Notes: generated from the letters alone by a model not told the origin. A stretch of 64,000 nt of DNA from Acinetobacter brisouisimilis (GCF_000368265.1 NZ_KB851219.1:998984-1062983); one strand, 5' to 3'; numbered from the stretch's first letter, positions 1 through 8,908 are shown. A program made the numbers and translations.

Positions 1-471
1 CAGATGGATATTGACCGATATACCGTACGTGCGTTAGTCCGTGGCCGAGTATTGCAAAACAAGATACGGATCGGCGCATTCATGCAAGGTGGTGCTCCGA
101 GTGACTCTTCAATGTTGCTCGGGAATGATAATCGACTATTCGTACGTGCTGACATCGATGAGAATGATGCATGGCGGATTCAACCAGGCGCACGTGCTGT
201 GGCATTTGTACGTGGTAATCCAACGCTACACACCGCACTGAAATTTGAACGAGTAGATCCGTATGTGTTGCCCAAAACCTCGCTGACGGGTGATAACACC
301 GAGCGGGTCGATACCCGTGCCTTGCAGGTTATTTATAGTTTTGATCACACCACTTTGCCGATCTACGTTGGGCAGCAAGTCGATGTGTTCATTGAGGCGA
401 AAGCGAGTAAACTTTCGAATGGCACGTATCCTCAATCCACGCCAAATCCATCTTCCATGAAGATATCGTGA
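1..471 (+). CDS. HlyD-family periplasmic adaptor, C-terminal part (cut by window edge)
   Basis: The reading frame is open from the first base, so this is most likely the 3' part of a longer gene. The ATG at position 4 is probably internal. The visible 155 residues look like the beta-barrel and membrane-proximal end of an HlyD/DevB-type membrane fusion protein: a stretch beginning FVRADIDENDAWRI is followed by PGARAVAFVRG and a late YVGQQVDVFIEA segment. Such adaptors join an inner-membrane ABC exporter to an outer-membrane channel. The next gene, 37 bases downstream, is an ABC permease, which supports the call. The ATPase gene is not in the visible sequence and may lie upstream. The substrate is unknown. 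Confidence 0.75.
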   Translation, partial: QMDIDRYTVRALVRGRVLQNKIRIGAFMQGGAPSDSSMLLGNDNRLFVRADIDENDAWRIQPGARAVAFVRGNPTLHTALKFERVDPYVLPKTSLTGDNTERVDTRALQVIYSFDHTTLPIYVGQQVDVFIEAKASKLSNGTYPQSTPNPSSMKIS

Positions 472-508
472 TGATACTGTCAGCCTGCATGCATGAAGGA
501 GTACCAAA

Positions 509-1702
509 ATGTTACGTATCGCCTTAAAAATGCTGCTCGGTGATCGTGCCAAATACGTGGGTTTAATCTTTGGAATTACCTTCACATCATTCTTGGTGAC
601 ATTTGCTGCATCGTACTTCGCAGGAATTATGACGCGCGGTTACGCACCGATTGCTGAAAATAGTACAGTCGATATATGGGTGATGGATCCTGCCGTCACT
701 TCTGTTGAGCAAACGACCAATATGTCGCTACAATCATTGGCAAGAGTCCGCAGTGTTGCAGGGGTACAGTCAGCGGTACCGCTCATGTTTGCCACAGCAG
801 ATATCCGTTTCCCAGACGGGCGTTACCAACCCTTTCAGGTTATTGGTGTCGATGACGCAACCTTGATCGGCATGCCATCCATCCAAAATGATGTGATGCC
901 TAGCTTGCTGCGAGTACCTGATGCCGTGGTGATTGATGCGGGGGGAACTAGTGGTAAGCTAGAAACCTCATTTCAAAGTTCAGATCAATCGCCACATGGA
1001 AAATTGGATTTTGATGCGCCAACCCGTGAACTGGCAACAGGTGATGAATTACTTGTCAATGATCACAGCGTGCGGATTCTCGGTCAATCGCAAGGGCTTC
1101 CCCGATTCCCACCGCGCCCACTGCTATATACGACTTTTTCGAACGCGACTCGAATTTTACCACCAGAACGGCGTCGGCTCACATTCGTGCTTGTCACCGC
1201 TGCACCGAAGGTGAGCCCCAAAGACTTGGCGATTCGCATTGAGTCGGCAACGGGTTTGCGTGCGCGTACGTCTGCAGATTTTAAATCCGATACGGTTCAT
1301 TGGTTTCTGGTTAACTCTGAAGATGTGGGTGACATCGCAGCAATGCTTACTTTGGCTATGTCAGTCGGCTTTGGCGTAACAGGAGTAATGCTCTATATGT
1401 TCACCAATGAAAACCTGCGTAACTATGCCGTACTCAGTGCAATGGGTGCCACACCGAGGCTTCTTTTAACGATGGTGTTCGCTCAGGCTGGTTTATGCGG
1501 ACTGCTTGGAACTGGTCTCGGGCTTGGACTCTGTGCCATTATCGGGCAGTTGGCAATCATGGCTGGGTATCCGTTTCGAATGATGTGGTTCACGCCTTTG
1601 CTGGGTGCGATGACTGTTGTACTGGTTTGCTTGGTTGCTGCTGCGTTGAGCGTGCGCCCAGTATTAAAGCTGGAACCAAGCCAGGTATTTTCTGGACGCT
1701 GA
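509..1702 (+). CDS. ABC transporter permease, FtsX/DevC-like
   Basis: A 397-residue inner-membrane protein. One membrane segment near residues 15-40 is followed by a large periplasmic domain (about 45-270), then three hydrophobic segments near 275-300, 325-350 and 360-385. This is the MacB/FtsX-type permease layout, and the start (MLRIALKMLLGDRAKYVGLI) resembles DevC-type permeases that pair with HlyD adaptors. A good ribosome site (AAGGAG) lies 8 bases before the ATG. It follows the adaptor gene by 37 bases, so the two are probably one operon. The ATPase partner is not visible. The exported substrate cannot be inferred. Confidence 0.85.
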   Translation: MLRIALKMLLGDRAKYVGLIFGITFTSFLVTFAASYFAGIMTRGYAPIAENSTVDIWVMDPAVTSVEQTTNMSLQSLARVRSVAGVQSAVPLMFATADIRFPDGRYQPFQVIGVDDATLIGMPSIQNDVMPSLLRVPDAVVIDAGGTSGKLETSFQSSDQSPHGKLDFDAPTRELATGDELLVNDHSVRILGQSQGLPRFPPRPLLYTTFSNATRILPPERRRLTFVLVTAAPKVSPKDLAIRIESATGLRARTSADFKSDTVHWFLVNSEDVGDIAAMLTLAMSVGFGVTGVMLYMFTNENLRNYAVLSAMGATPRLLLTMVFAQAGLCGLLGTGLGLGLCAIIGQLAIMAGYPFRMMWFTPLLGAMTVVLVCLVAAALSVRPVLKLEPSQVFSGR

Positions 1703-1885
1703 GTGGATTTTGTTAAATATCCATGATTAGGTAGATATAAAAGATATCTATTAGCAAACAAGGTTGGAATTAAATTTATTCAGATGCAGCCATTCGCAGG
1801 CCACATCTGTTGTAACAATCAAACGGATTTCACGTTTTTTGACTGTTGTAGATTTAATCACTTCAGAATTAATACTATTGAATTG

Positions 1886-2008
1886 TTAATCTCTAAATAG
1901 CCAACTTTTACCAACACCTGCATCGTCTTTTTCAGATTCAAGAAGTAAGCGAAGCACTCTTTCTTTGATTTCAGGGCTATATGGAGAATGTTGGTCATTG
2001 TAGAACAT
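1886..2008 (-). pseudogene. IS3-family OrfA N-terminal remnant (possible)
   Basis: A 40-codon minus-strand frame contains YSPEIKERVLRLLLESE, which resembles the first helix of IS3-family (IS51-type) OrfA transposases. It then runs into unrelated sequence and a stop. The open frame extends upstream of the ATG without a start. The same frame also continues after the stop toward 1770 without recognisable similarity. Inferred to be a transposase scrap between the permease gene and the oxidoreductase gene. It could also be a random short frame. Confidence 0.4.
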
Positions 2009-2039
2009 CTCGATTGTACTAGCGTAACCCTGAATTGGT

Positions 2040-3032
2040 TTAAATCACTTGCACTACAATCTTACCAACATGCTCGCCAGTATCCATGGCCATGTGTGCC
2101 TGTTGAATTTCTGCAAACTTGAAAGTTTTGTAGATCATTGGCAAACATTGCCCTTGCGTCAATAACGGCCATACATGCTGTTGCAAACCTTGTGCAATTT
2201 CAGCTTTTTCTGCGGTATTCCGCGCACGCATGGTCGAACCAGTAATGGTCAGGCGCTTCATCATGATAGGTCCCAGTTTGGCATCTTTGACCTTGGCACC
2301 GCCCAAGAACGCGATATACACCAAGCGGCCATCCTTACGCAGTAAATTGAGATTACGCTCCCAATACGGCGCCCCCACAATATCGAGGATCACATCAACA
2401 CCGTGATTGTCGGTTTTTTCATTGATATAGCTTTCAAAATCCTGAGTTTTATAGTTAATTGCATCAGTCAAATGGGCAATCGCCTGAACTTTGTCTTGTG
2501 AACCTACTGTGGCAAAGGTCTTGATACCCAAAGCCTGACATAACATCAAAGCAGTGGTACCAATACCACTATTCCCCCCATGAATCAACACAGTTTCACC
2601 CACTTTGGCCTTGCCCATCTGGAACAGGTTCGCCCAAACCGTAAAGAAGGTTTCCGGAATCGCTGCGGCCTGAGTAAAGCTGACGCCTGTCGGAATGCTC
2701 AAGGTTTGGCTGGCTGGCACCACGCAATATTCGGCATAGCCACCACCATTGGTCAAACCACAGACCTTATCTCCCACTTTAAACTCGGTTACTTCACTGC
2801 CTACTGCTTCCACGACCCCCGCCACTTCCAGCCCTGGCACTGGTGTTACACCTTTCGGCATTGGGTATAAACCTTGACGTTGCAGAATATCCGGACGGTT
2901 CAGACCAAAAGCATGGACTTTAACCAAGACTTCATTGGCTGAAGGTACTGGAATATCTGTGGTTTGTATTGCAAGTTTTTCCGGACCACCCGGTTCAGTA
3001 ATAACAACCTGTTGCATTTGTGTCTGTGCCAT
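2040..3032 (-). CDS. NAD(P)H:quinone oxidoreductase, zinc-independent MDR family (PIG3-like)
   Basis: A 330-residue medium-chain dehydrogenase/reductase. The N-terminal GroES-like domain carries the family pattern VKVHAFGLNRPDILQRQG (about residues 36-55) and PVPGLEVAGVV. The nucleotide-binding domain has an HGGNSGIGTTA loop near 151-161. The cysteines that bind zinc in alcohol dehydrogenases are absent, and the sequence is closest to the PIG3/quinone-reductase group, which reduces quinones with NADPH. It stands alone, divergent from the thioredoxin-like gene with 131 bases between their starts. The physiological substrate is not known. Confidence 0.85.
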   Translation of the reverse strand: MAQTQMQQVVITEPGGPEKLAIQTTDIPVPSANEVLVKVHAFGLNRPDILQRQGLYPMPKGVTPVPGLEVAGVVEAVGSEVTEFKVGDKVCGLTNGGGYAEYCVVPASQTLSIPTGVSFTQAAAIPETFFTVWANLFQMGKAKVGETVLIHGGNSGIGTTALMLCQALGIKTFATVGSQDKVQAIAHLTDAINYKTQDFESYINEKTDNHGVDVILDIVGAPYWERNLNLLRKDGRLVYIAFLGGAKVKDAKLGPIMMKRLTITGSTMRARNTAEKAEIAQGLQQHVWPLLTQGQCLPMIYKTFKFAEIQQAHMAMDTGEHVGKIVVQVI

Positions 3033-3163
3033 TCACTCGATTCCTTGTTTGCTCTATTTTTTCAACCTTGATTTAAACATAAACACTAGCAGGAAAAAAC
3101 ACATCAGAACCCGTTATAATCCACAATCAGATCTCGGCACCATTTGGTCATCAGGAGTAATGC

Positions 3164-3490
3164 ATGACAAGCATCGTAGAATACAACGAAAATAATTTTT
3201 CTGACTTTGAACGTTATGAAGGCATTGCCATGATTGGTTTTTATGCACCTTGGTGCGAGTCTTGTGGGCTATTAAATTTACGTCTGCAGCAGTTGGCTGC
3301 ACAATTTGACGACGTTAAATTTGGTCAGGTGAATGTCGATCAGGCACCCATTGTGACCCTACGCTACAATGTATATGGTTTGCCAACGGTTCTACTTTTT
3401 AAGAATGGTGTGATTATTGAACGAATCGCGGGGTTGCAATCCCTAGCACGCTATGCAAAAGCCACCCGCACTGCACTGGCTGACAAGTAA
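3164..3490 (+). CDS. Thioredoxin-family protein with CESC active site
   Basis: A 108-residue single thioredoxin fold with no signal peptide, so cytoplasmic. The active site reads WCESC (Cys31 and Cys34) where classical thioredoxin has WCGPC. The cis-proline motif GLPTV follows near residue 72. The loss of Gly-Pro between the cysteines would be expected to change redox potential and partner choice. A ribosome site (CAGGAG) lies just before the ATG at 3164. It is divergently placed from the quinone oxidoreductase. Role inferred: a thiol-disulfide reductase or chaperone-like thioredoxin. Confidence 0.85.
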   Translation: MTSIVEYNENNFSDFERYEGIAMIGFYAPWCESCGLLNLRLQQLAAQFDDVKFGQVNVDQAPIVTLRYNVYGLPTVLLFKNGVIIERIAGLQSLARYAKATRTALADK

Positions 3491-3570
3491 ATCCTACTCA
3501 TCCACAGCCTAAAGTGTGGTTAAAAGTTTCAGGAATTATTAGGGCCTATCATCATTTAAAAAAGTAGTTT

Positions 3571-3822
3571 TAAAGGTTTAAAAGAGCTCTTTAAACTCTT
3601 TCATTTGTATATTTTTCAATGGTATGAATTCTAATCACAGATGATATTTGGCAACAGATTCAATGCACAATACTGTTTCATGGTTGTTACTGTTCAAAGA
3701 ACAGTAGGAATATAATGAAAGCGATCTTATGGAAATTACGTACAGTTACAACATGGCATGATATTCCTGAAGAGTTTTGTCCTTGGCAAACAGCATATAA
3801 TTGGTTTAATCATTAAGCAGTT
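3571..3822 (+). pseudogene. IS5-family transposase N-terminal remnant, copy A
   Basis: Translation from about 3619 gives TDDIWQQIQ, then GCYCSKNSRNIMKAILWKL, WHDIPEEFCPW and AYNWFNH, ending in a stop at 3813. This is the typical N-terminal block of IS5-type transposases (D-x2-W start, then W-x-D-I/L-P). There is an early in-frame stop and the catalytic part is missing. A closely related copy lies at 23155-23373, including the shared leader with TTCATTTGTATATTTTTCAA. This remnant fills the 394-base gap between the thioredoxin gene and the ArsO-like gene. Confidence 0.8.
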
Positions 3823-3884
3823 AAGGAATGTTTATAATTATTGAAGCGATCTACGGTCATAGGTTGATGCAACATAAGCCAAAT

Positions 3885-4943
3885 TCAGTCAAGAAATTCA
3901 GAAATTTCTTCAGCAGTTGTTCTCGCTGTTCTTGAAACACCAACCAGTGTTGCTGAACCTAGCCCAGTCCATTCGCCATATCCGACTAACCACAGATTAG
4001 GTTGTTTGACTGACCTTGTTCCATCAACCAGTATCGTATTGTTTTCCTCTAAGATCCCAAGAGATTTTAAATGCTCTAAGGCCGCTTTAAATCCAGTACA
4101 CCAGATCACTGCATCAATCTGTTGAGAAGAGCCATCTTCCCAACTTACACCATTTTCAGTAAACGTAGAAAATGGAGGCTTGCTATGCAAAACTCCTCGT
4201 GCGCGAGCCTCTTTAACTGAGTCAATCATAACAATATCGCCCAATCCTCCAATTGGCTGATCTACTGTACGACCTTCTAGTTGAGCCTTTAAACGTTCTG
4301 TTGCACGTAAAAATAGTACACGCCCATCCACATCATCTGCTAAAAATTGAGGAGGTGTTGGGGTAATCCAAAGTGTATTTGCCACTTTAGACACCTCAGC
4401 CAAAATTTGTGCACCAGAATTTCCACCACCGACAATCATCACGTTCTTATTTTTGAAGGTTTCGGCATTCTGGTAATAGGCAGAATGTAATTGTAGTCCT
4501 TTAAAATTTTCCTGACCTGGATATGATGGAATATAAGGGTGACTCCATGTACCAGTTGTACTCACTACAGCCTTGGCTCGCCATAATCGTTTACCTGCGT
4601 AAACTCCTAAGAAGTCTCCTTCAACCTCGACACGATCAACATGCACAGGGCGAATCACAGGGAAATGATAACGTTGTTCATATTGTCTTAGATATTCAAT
4701 GACTTCATTACGAGTCGGATAGGTTTGTTCGGTCTCTGGCATCATCCAGCCTGGTAAGGAACTCCAGCTATTTGGTGAAAACAGTCTCAAAGAATCCCAT
4801 GTATGTAACCATGCACCACCCGCCTGCGCCTGCTCATCTAAAATGATAAAAGACACACCTTTGCGCTTTAAAAAATAAGCTGTAGCTAGTGCTGCCTGCC
4901 CCCCGCCAATGATGATAACGTCTGTTTCTGTTGTTATTGACAT
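3885..4943 (-). CDS. arsO: Flavin-dependent monooxygenase, ArsO-like
   Basis: A 352-residue FAD/NADPH flavoprotein. The first Rossmann motif, [19 protein letters not shown] (residues 9-27), binds FAD. The second, [12 protein letters not shown] (about 168-179), binds NADPH. The W/F-S-P pattern [11 protein letters not shown] and the late C-T-G-F motif (VIWCTGFK) fit the ArsO/CzcO-type monooxygenases found in arsenic and metal operons. It lies downstream of arsH on the same strand, 457 bases away, in a locus with other ars genes and remnants, which favours ArsO. The exact reaction of ArsO is not well established, and a general flavin monooxygenase remains possible. Confidence 0.7.
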   Translation of the reverse strand: MSITTETDVIIIGGGQAALATAYFLKRKGVSFIILDEQAQAGGAWLHTWDSLRLFSPNSWSSLPGWMMPETEQTYPTRNEVIEYLRQYEQRYHFPVIRPVHVDRVEVEGDFLGVYAGKRLWRAKAVVSTTGTWSHPYIPSYPGQENFKGLQLHSAYYQNAETFKNKNVMIVGGGNSGAQILAEVSKVANTLWITPTPPQFLADDVDGRVLFLRATERLKAQLEGRTVDQPIGGLGDIVMIDSVKEARARGVLHSKPPFSTFTENGVSWEDGSSQQIDAVIWCTGFKAALEHLKSLGILEENNTILVDGTRSVKQPNLWLVGYGEWTGLGSATLVGVSRTARTTAEEISEFLD

Positions 4944-5400
4944 TTTTTCTTTCCCATAACTTCATTATTATCAAAAGTATATATCTATCTTGGTAGTTCT
5001 GCCTAAAAAACCAATATCAAGATGAACTGATATTGGGCATGTACAGCATTACCCTCTCTATTCGATTCGAGAGCAGAAAAAAGAGGTTACTTCTATTTTC
5101 TCGGCATCTAAAGCTATCATGTAGCTAAATATAGCATTTCATAACTCAAACATACTGGTGTTTGGCTTATGATCAATGGGTGTGTATTCAAACTGACTTC
5201 TTTATTATAGTTATAGACCAGTTCAATACCCATTCAATTGATTGTAGCCAATTGATCGCCGACTTGCATAACAGCAATCGGCGATGGTTTTAGTTGGCAG
5301 ATGCTGATTACCGCTGCACCATAATCAGCAGAACCCAAAGAACCTAACTGAAATGATAAGTTTTGAATGGCATGCTGAGGTTTTTATATTCTCTAACAGA
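4944..5400. other. Intergenic stretch, no recognised gene
   Basis: This 457-base gap between the ArsO-like gene and arsH holds no convincing gene. On the minus strand around 5250-5400 a 50-codon frame without a start reads through QLGSLGSADYGAAV and ends in a stop. I do not recognise it. Given the decay seen next door it may be another gene fragment. No clear terminator was seen. Confidence 0.4.
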
Positions 5401-6105
5401 TTAAATGTTACGTTGATTGACGCGTTTAGATAACTCTTCAGCCGATTCCTTACGTTCCGAATAACGATTGGTTAAGTAGGCACTTTGACCGCGCGTTAAC
5501 AAGGTGAATTTATACAACTCTTCCATGACATCTACGATACGGTCATAGTAAGCAGATGGTTTCATCCGATCGTCTTCGTCAAACTCCAGAAATGCTTTGG
5601 CTACGGATGACTGGTTCGGAATTGTGATCATGCGCATCCAACGCCCCAAAATACGCATTTGATTCACCGCATTAAAGGATTGTGAACCACCACAGACCTG
5701 CATCAAGGCCAAGGTTTTTCCTTGAGTGGCACGAATCGCACCAGCTGCGAGTGGAATCCAGTCAATCTGTGCTTTTAAAATGGAACTCATCGAACCATGA
5801 CGCTCTGGAGATGACCAAACCATGCCTTCAGCCCAAGCCAGTAGCTCATGTAATTCCTTCACTTTCGGATGGTTCATATCCGCATCTTCAGGTAACGGCA
5901 AGCCTTTCGGATGAAATATTTTCACTTCCGCACCAAAGTATTCCAGAATACGTCCCGCTTCTTGAACAGCTAAACGGCTATAAGAGCGTTCACGGTTTGA
6001 ACCGTAAAGTAAAAGAATACGCGGTGGATGATCAAGTTGCTTGGCTTGTACCTGTTCAAAGGTTGGCTTTTCCAGCAAATCAAGATCAATATTTAACAGT
6101 GTCAT
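5401..6105 (-). CDS. arsH: ArsH, NADPH-dependent FMN reductase / organoarsenical oxidase
   Basis: A 234-residue flavodoxin-fold protein. The FMN phosphate-binding loop is visible as [13 protein letters not shown] (about 31-43), followed by the family patterns [29 protein letters not shown] and the C-terminal RYSERKE. Full length matches ArsH. ArsH enzymes oxidise trivalent organoarsenicals to less toxic pentavalent forms using FMN and NADPH, and some reduce quinones. Its start lies 20 bases after the stop of a broken acr3 fragment, the usual acr3-arsH order. The gene itself looks intact even though its upstream partners are ruined. Confidence 0.93.
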   Translation of the reverse strand: MTLLNIDLDLLEKPTFEQVQAKQLDHPPRILLLYGSNRERSYSRLAVQEAGRILEYFGAEVKIFHPKGLPLPEDADMNHPKVKELHELLAWAEGMVWSSPERHGSMSSILKAQIDWIPLAAGAIRATQGKTLALMQVCGGSQSFNAVNQMRILGRWMRMITIPNQSSVAKAFLEFDEDDRMKPSAYYDRIVDVMEELYKFTLLTRGQSAYLTNRYSERKESAEELSKRVNQRNI

Positions 6106-6125
6106 TCGCTTTCCTTTCCCATAAT

Positions 6126-6297
6126 TTAAGCAAAATATTTTTTCAGCCAGAAAGATACACCGATCAAAGAAATCAGCACTGGCGCTTCACCAAAAGATCA
6201 ATCATGGTGATCATAAGCCTGTCCAAAAGTTGCAATCGCTACAGCCAGTGCAAACTCAAAGTTATTACCCGCGACAGTAAATGAAATCGCGGTAGTT
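6126..6297 (-). pseudogene. acr3: Arsenite efflux permease Acr3, C-terminal remnant
   Basis: Minus-strand translation gives TTAISFTVAGNNFEFALAVA, then IATFGQAYDHHD, an in-frame stop, and [19 protein letters not shown] with a normal terminal stop. This matches the last two membrane segments of Acr3 arsenite permeases (N-N-F-E motif and the final V-P-V-L-I segment). Everything upstream of this part is missing, and an internal stop plus a short deletion break what remains. It sits directly before arsH and directly after an arsR remnant, so a deletion appears to have joined arsR to the end of acr3. Confidence 0.78.
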
Positions 6298-6299
6298 TT

Positions 6300-6480
6300 G
6301 GGTAATCATGTCCCCATTGACTTTGATTGGCAATTATTTAACAAGCCATTGAACTCAATAGAGCTAGATGATGTGAAATTTTTAGTTGACTCACTTGCAG
6401 TTTATCTATGATATCAAAACACATTACTCATTACTTTCTGCGATCAGCAGAACAATACTGAGATCTATCCCACCCGATAA
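6300..6480 (-). pseudogene. arsR: ArsR-family repressor remnant (E. coli ArsR type)
   Basis: In two minus-strand frames one reads DLSIVLLIAESNE, then CVFDIIDKLQVSQLKISHHL and ALLSSMAC, a stop, and IIANQSQW. This lines up with the winged-helix core of ArsR (pattern R-L-x-I-V-L-L-I-A, E-x-C-V-C-D, then S-Q-P-K-I-S-R-H-L-A-L-L, then Q-W-V). At least one frameshift and two stops make it a pseudogene. The C-V-x-D metal-binding area keeps a single cysteine. It runs straight into the acr3 remnant. Confidence 0.72.
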
Positions 6481-6636
6481 ACATATAAAAACCTAAACGG
6501 GATTCATAGCCATTTCCCGCTTATTATTTAAATATGTGTATATCCGTATATATAGTAAAGAGTATAGCTTATAAGATGTTGATTTAAAAAATCGTCTGTT
6601 TTTCTCAGTTGTATTATCAATAAAATGCAACCATAG

Positions 6637-6912
6637 ATAAAAGCATTTTTTGATGATGCCTGCCGCAATGCCACAGATGCTTTAGCAAAAGCAGAGAAAT
6701 TACGTATAAATCTAAGTACAAATGAAGTTGAAATCAGGCTCATTAAAGCCGAAGTCTTAGCCCAAGCCATTACAAAAGTTGCTGAACAATCAAAAGTGAG
6801 CCTGATTATTATGGGATCGCATGGTAGAAAAGACATATAAAAATTAGTGCTGGGAAGTGTCGCAAAACAGGGTTTAAAATTGTCACAAGTACCCGTATTA
6901 ATCGTTAAGTAA
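6637..6912 (+). pseudogene. Universal stress protein (UspA family) C-terminal remnant
   Basis: The plus strand encodes FFDDACRNATDALAKAEKL, AQAITKVAEQSKVSLIIMGS, HGRKDI, an in-frame stop, then KLVLGSVAKQGLKLSQVPVL and IVK. The G-S-H-G-R and G-S-V-A motifs are the nucleotide-binding signature of UspA proteins. The first half is missing and a TAA interrupts the signature. It lies antisense to its neighbours, between the arsR remnant and the thioredoxin-like gene. UspA genes are frequent companions of ion-transport and resistance islands. Confidence 0.75.
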
Positions 6913-6995
6913 TAACCAATAGATTGCGATTTATAAGATAAAGAACCAATAGTTAAGACTTCTGGTTCTTTATCAATCAAAGTGAGTGGCTTAAA

Positions 6996-7235
6996 TTACT
7001 TATTTTTTTCAATCAGTTCAACCACCGCCTGAGCTTCCAACACTTTACCGCTCGACACAATTTTATTATCAATAATGAGACCCGGTGTACTTAACAGCCC
7101 TGTTTCCGCGATTTTCATCATATCGGTCACGTATTCAATTTCAGCTTGCACACCACTGCTCTTCACGGCTTCTTCTGTTGCTGCCAAAAGTGCCTTGCAT
7201 TTACGGCAACCTGTACCAACGACTTTAATTTGCAT
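6996..7235 (-). CDS. Small thioredoxin-like redox protein (TM0996/MTH895 family)
   Basis: A 79-residue protein with a CRKC redox pair (Cys10, Cys13) right after the first beta strand, MQIKVVGTGC, and the cis-proline motif STPGLIID near residue 54. This matches the redox-active disulfide protein 2 family. It follows the DUF318 permease gene by 18 bases on the same strand. Permease plus this mini-thioredoxin is a recurrent gene pair in bacteria, so the protein probably serves the permease, for example by handling thiol-bound arsenical or metal. That functional link is inference. Confidence 0.88.
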   Translation of the reverse strand: MQIKVVGTGCRKCKALLAATEEAVKSSGVQAEIEYVTDMMKIAETGLLSTPGLIIDNKIVSSGKVLEAQAVVELIEKNK

Positions 7236-7253
7236 GTTGTATTCTCCAATTTT

Positions 7254-8273
7254 TTATATAAGCCAGTAACCCATCATATTTAAACTATAACCAATAATTA
7301 AAATTCCGACGAATATAATCGCAACAAATAAGCTGAGTAAGGGAAGTTTCACAACCTGCTTTAACAGGATCATGGAAGGTAGGGAAAGTGCTGTGACAGC
7401 CATCATAAAAGCCAATACCGTACCTAATCCTACTCCTTTCGCTACCAATGCTTCCGCGATGGGCAAAGTACCAAAAATATCCGCATACATCGGCATGCCT
7501 ACGATGGTCGCAATCAGTACTGAATACCAATGTTCTTGACCGAGAAGAGCTGTAATCCACTGTTCTGGAATCCAGTTATGTATCGCTGCGCCAATTCCTA
7601 CCCCAATCAATACATAGAGCCAAACCTTACTGAAAATTTCGGCCACCTGCTCCCAAGCAAATGCTCGTCGCTCTTTGGAAGTCATGGTGAAATCTTCTTC
7701 ACTTTGTATAACATGCTGCTGAGTCACAAATTCAGCTACATACTTTTCCATTTTTAAATAACTAATCAAGGAACCGCCCAGCACCGCTAGCACCAAACCC
7801 AGCAATACATAGACCATTGCAATTTTCCAGTTAAAAATACTGGCCAACAAAATAATTGAGGCTAAATCGACCAATGGCGAGGAGATTAAAAATGAAAAAG
7901 TTACACCAACAGGTAACCCCGCACGGGTAAAGCCAATAAACAGCGGAATTGAAGAACAGGAACAAAACGGCGTAATCGTTCCAAGTAATGCACCCATGAT
8001 ATTGGCTTTCATTCCAGTCATTTGGCCTAGAATCTGTCGGGTACGTTCAGGTGGGAAATAACTCTGAATATAAGATAGTGAATAAATGAGTACTGACAGT
8101 AGAATAAAAATCTTAAAAACATCATAGATAAAAAAATGAATACTGCCACCTAGCCAGGTTGCGACCGATAAACCAAATACATTTTCGACCAGCCAGCGCA
8201 CCCCCTCTGACAACCATGTCATTTTGAGCAGGGCGTTATTCAACCAAGCAAAGAGGGCAATTATTTGATCCAT
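7254..8273 (-). CDS. DUF318/YraQ-family permease, ArsP-like
   Basis: A 339-residue integral membrane protein with about eight to nine hydrophobic segments in two halves split by a hydrophilic loop near residues 185-210. The signature TPFCSCSSIPLF (Cys104, Cys106) and TFSFLISSPLVD are typical of the permease family PF03773. ArsP, the organoarsenical efflux permease of Campylobacter, belongs to this family and also uses conserved cysteines. Placed in an arsenic locus with arsH and an ArsO-like gene, efflux of trivalent organoarsenicals is a reasonable guess. Other members have unknown substrates. The IS2-group element starts 73 bases upstream and may have cut it off from its own promoter. Confidence 0.8.
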   Translation of the reverse strand: MDQIIALFAWLNNALLKMTWLSEGVRWLVENVFGLSVATWLGGSIHFFIYDVFKIFILLSVLIYSLSYIQSYFPPERTRQILGQMTGMKANIMGALLGTITPFCSCSSIPLFIGFTRAGLPVGVTFSFLISSPLVDLASIILLASIFNWKIAMVYVLLGLVLAVLGGSLISYLKMEKYVAEFVTQQHVIQSEEDFTMTSKERRAFAWEQVAEIFSKVWLYVLIGVGIGAAIHNWIPEQWITALLGQEHWYSVLIATIVGMPMYADIFGTLPIAEALVAKGVGLGTVLAFMMAVTALSLPSMILLKQVVKLPLLSLFVAIIFVGILIIGYSLNMMGYWLI

Positions 8274-8420
8274 TTAAATCTCCTAGTCTTGGGGAAATAT
8301 AATGCTCGTGTAAATAAATATAGTTCTTAGGCACGTACAGGATAAGTGTATTAGCCCCGAATTAAAACGGACATTTCAAAATCAAGATCTAGTCATAGCA
8401 CTAGGGTTAAGGAGTGTCTT

Positions 8421-8807
8421 ATGGAACGTATTGAAGTTATTACAACAACTCAACGTCGTCGACGTTATTCAGGTCAAGAAAAAGCTCAGTTTGTTGCTTT
8501 AGCCATGCAAGCAGGCTCATCGGTTTCTTCTGTTGCCAGACAGTATGGTATTGCACCAAGTTTACTGTTTAAATGGAAAAGACTAATGCAAGATGGTGGA
8601 GTAACTGCCGTGGAAGCCAATGATCAAGTGGTCAGTGTATCTGACTATAACGTGCTCTTAAAAAAGGTCAAACAGCTAGAGCAAATGCTTGGGCGTAAAA
8701 CCGTAGAAGCTGAAATTCTCAAAGATGCCTTAGAGATTGCTCAAGCAAAAAAGTACATATCGCATATACCCTTGTTACCACCCAACGATACCCAACACAA
8801 CAAATAG
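8421..8807 (+). CDS. IS2-group transposase OrfA
   Basis: A 128-residue protein with the IS2-type helix-turn-helix (RRRRYSGQEKAQFVALA, then SSVSSVARQYGIAPSLLFKW) and a C-terminal leucine-zipper-like part (LLKKVKQLEQMLGRKTVEAE). It binds the element's ends and acts as regulator. Translation can shift -1 at A AAA AAG (8747-8753) to make the OrfAB transposase. A strong ribosome site (AAGGAG) precedes the ATG. Unshifted translation ends 54 bases after the slip site. Confidence 0.93.
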   Translation: MERIEVITTTQRRRRYSGQEKAQFVALAMQAGSSVSSVARQYGIAPSLLFKWKRLMQDGGVTAVEANDQVVSVSDYNVLLKKVKQLEQMLGRKTVEAEILKDALEIAQAKKYISHIPLLPPNDTQHNK

Positions 8808-8908
8808 CCCAAACCTTAAGGGTATCCAGATCCAATCTATATCGGCGACTAAAGCATCCTGAAGCAGTTTCTCGTCCACGATATTGTAAGGCGGATGATC
8901 TGATTTTA

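Noticed and set aside
5250..5400. Possible gene fragment on the minus strand between arsH and the ArsO-like gene
   Set aside because: The open frame has no start and I could not match it to any ars gene or transposase.
5682..6284. 200-codon plus-strand frame
   Set aside because: It is antisense to arsH and the acr3 remnant, with no recognisable motif.
6528..6980. 150-codon minus-strand reading frame
   Set aside because: It is the complement of the UspA remnant on the plus strand and shows no family pattern or ribosome site.
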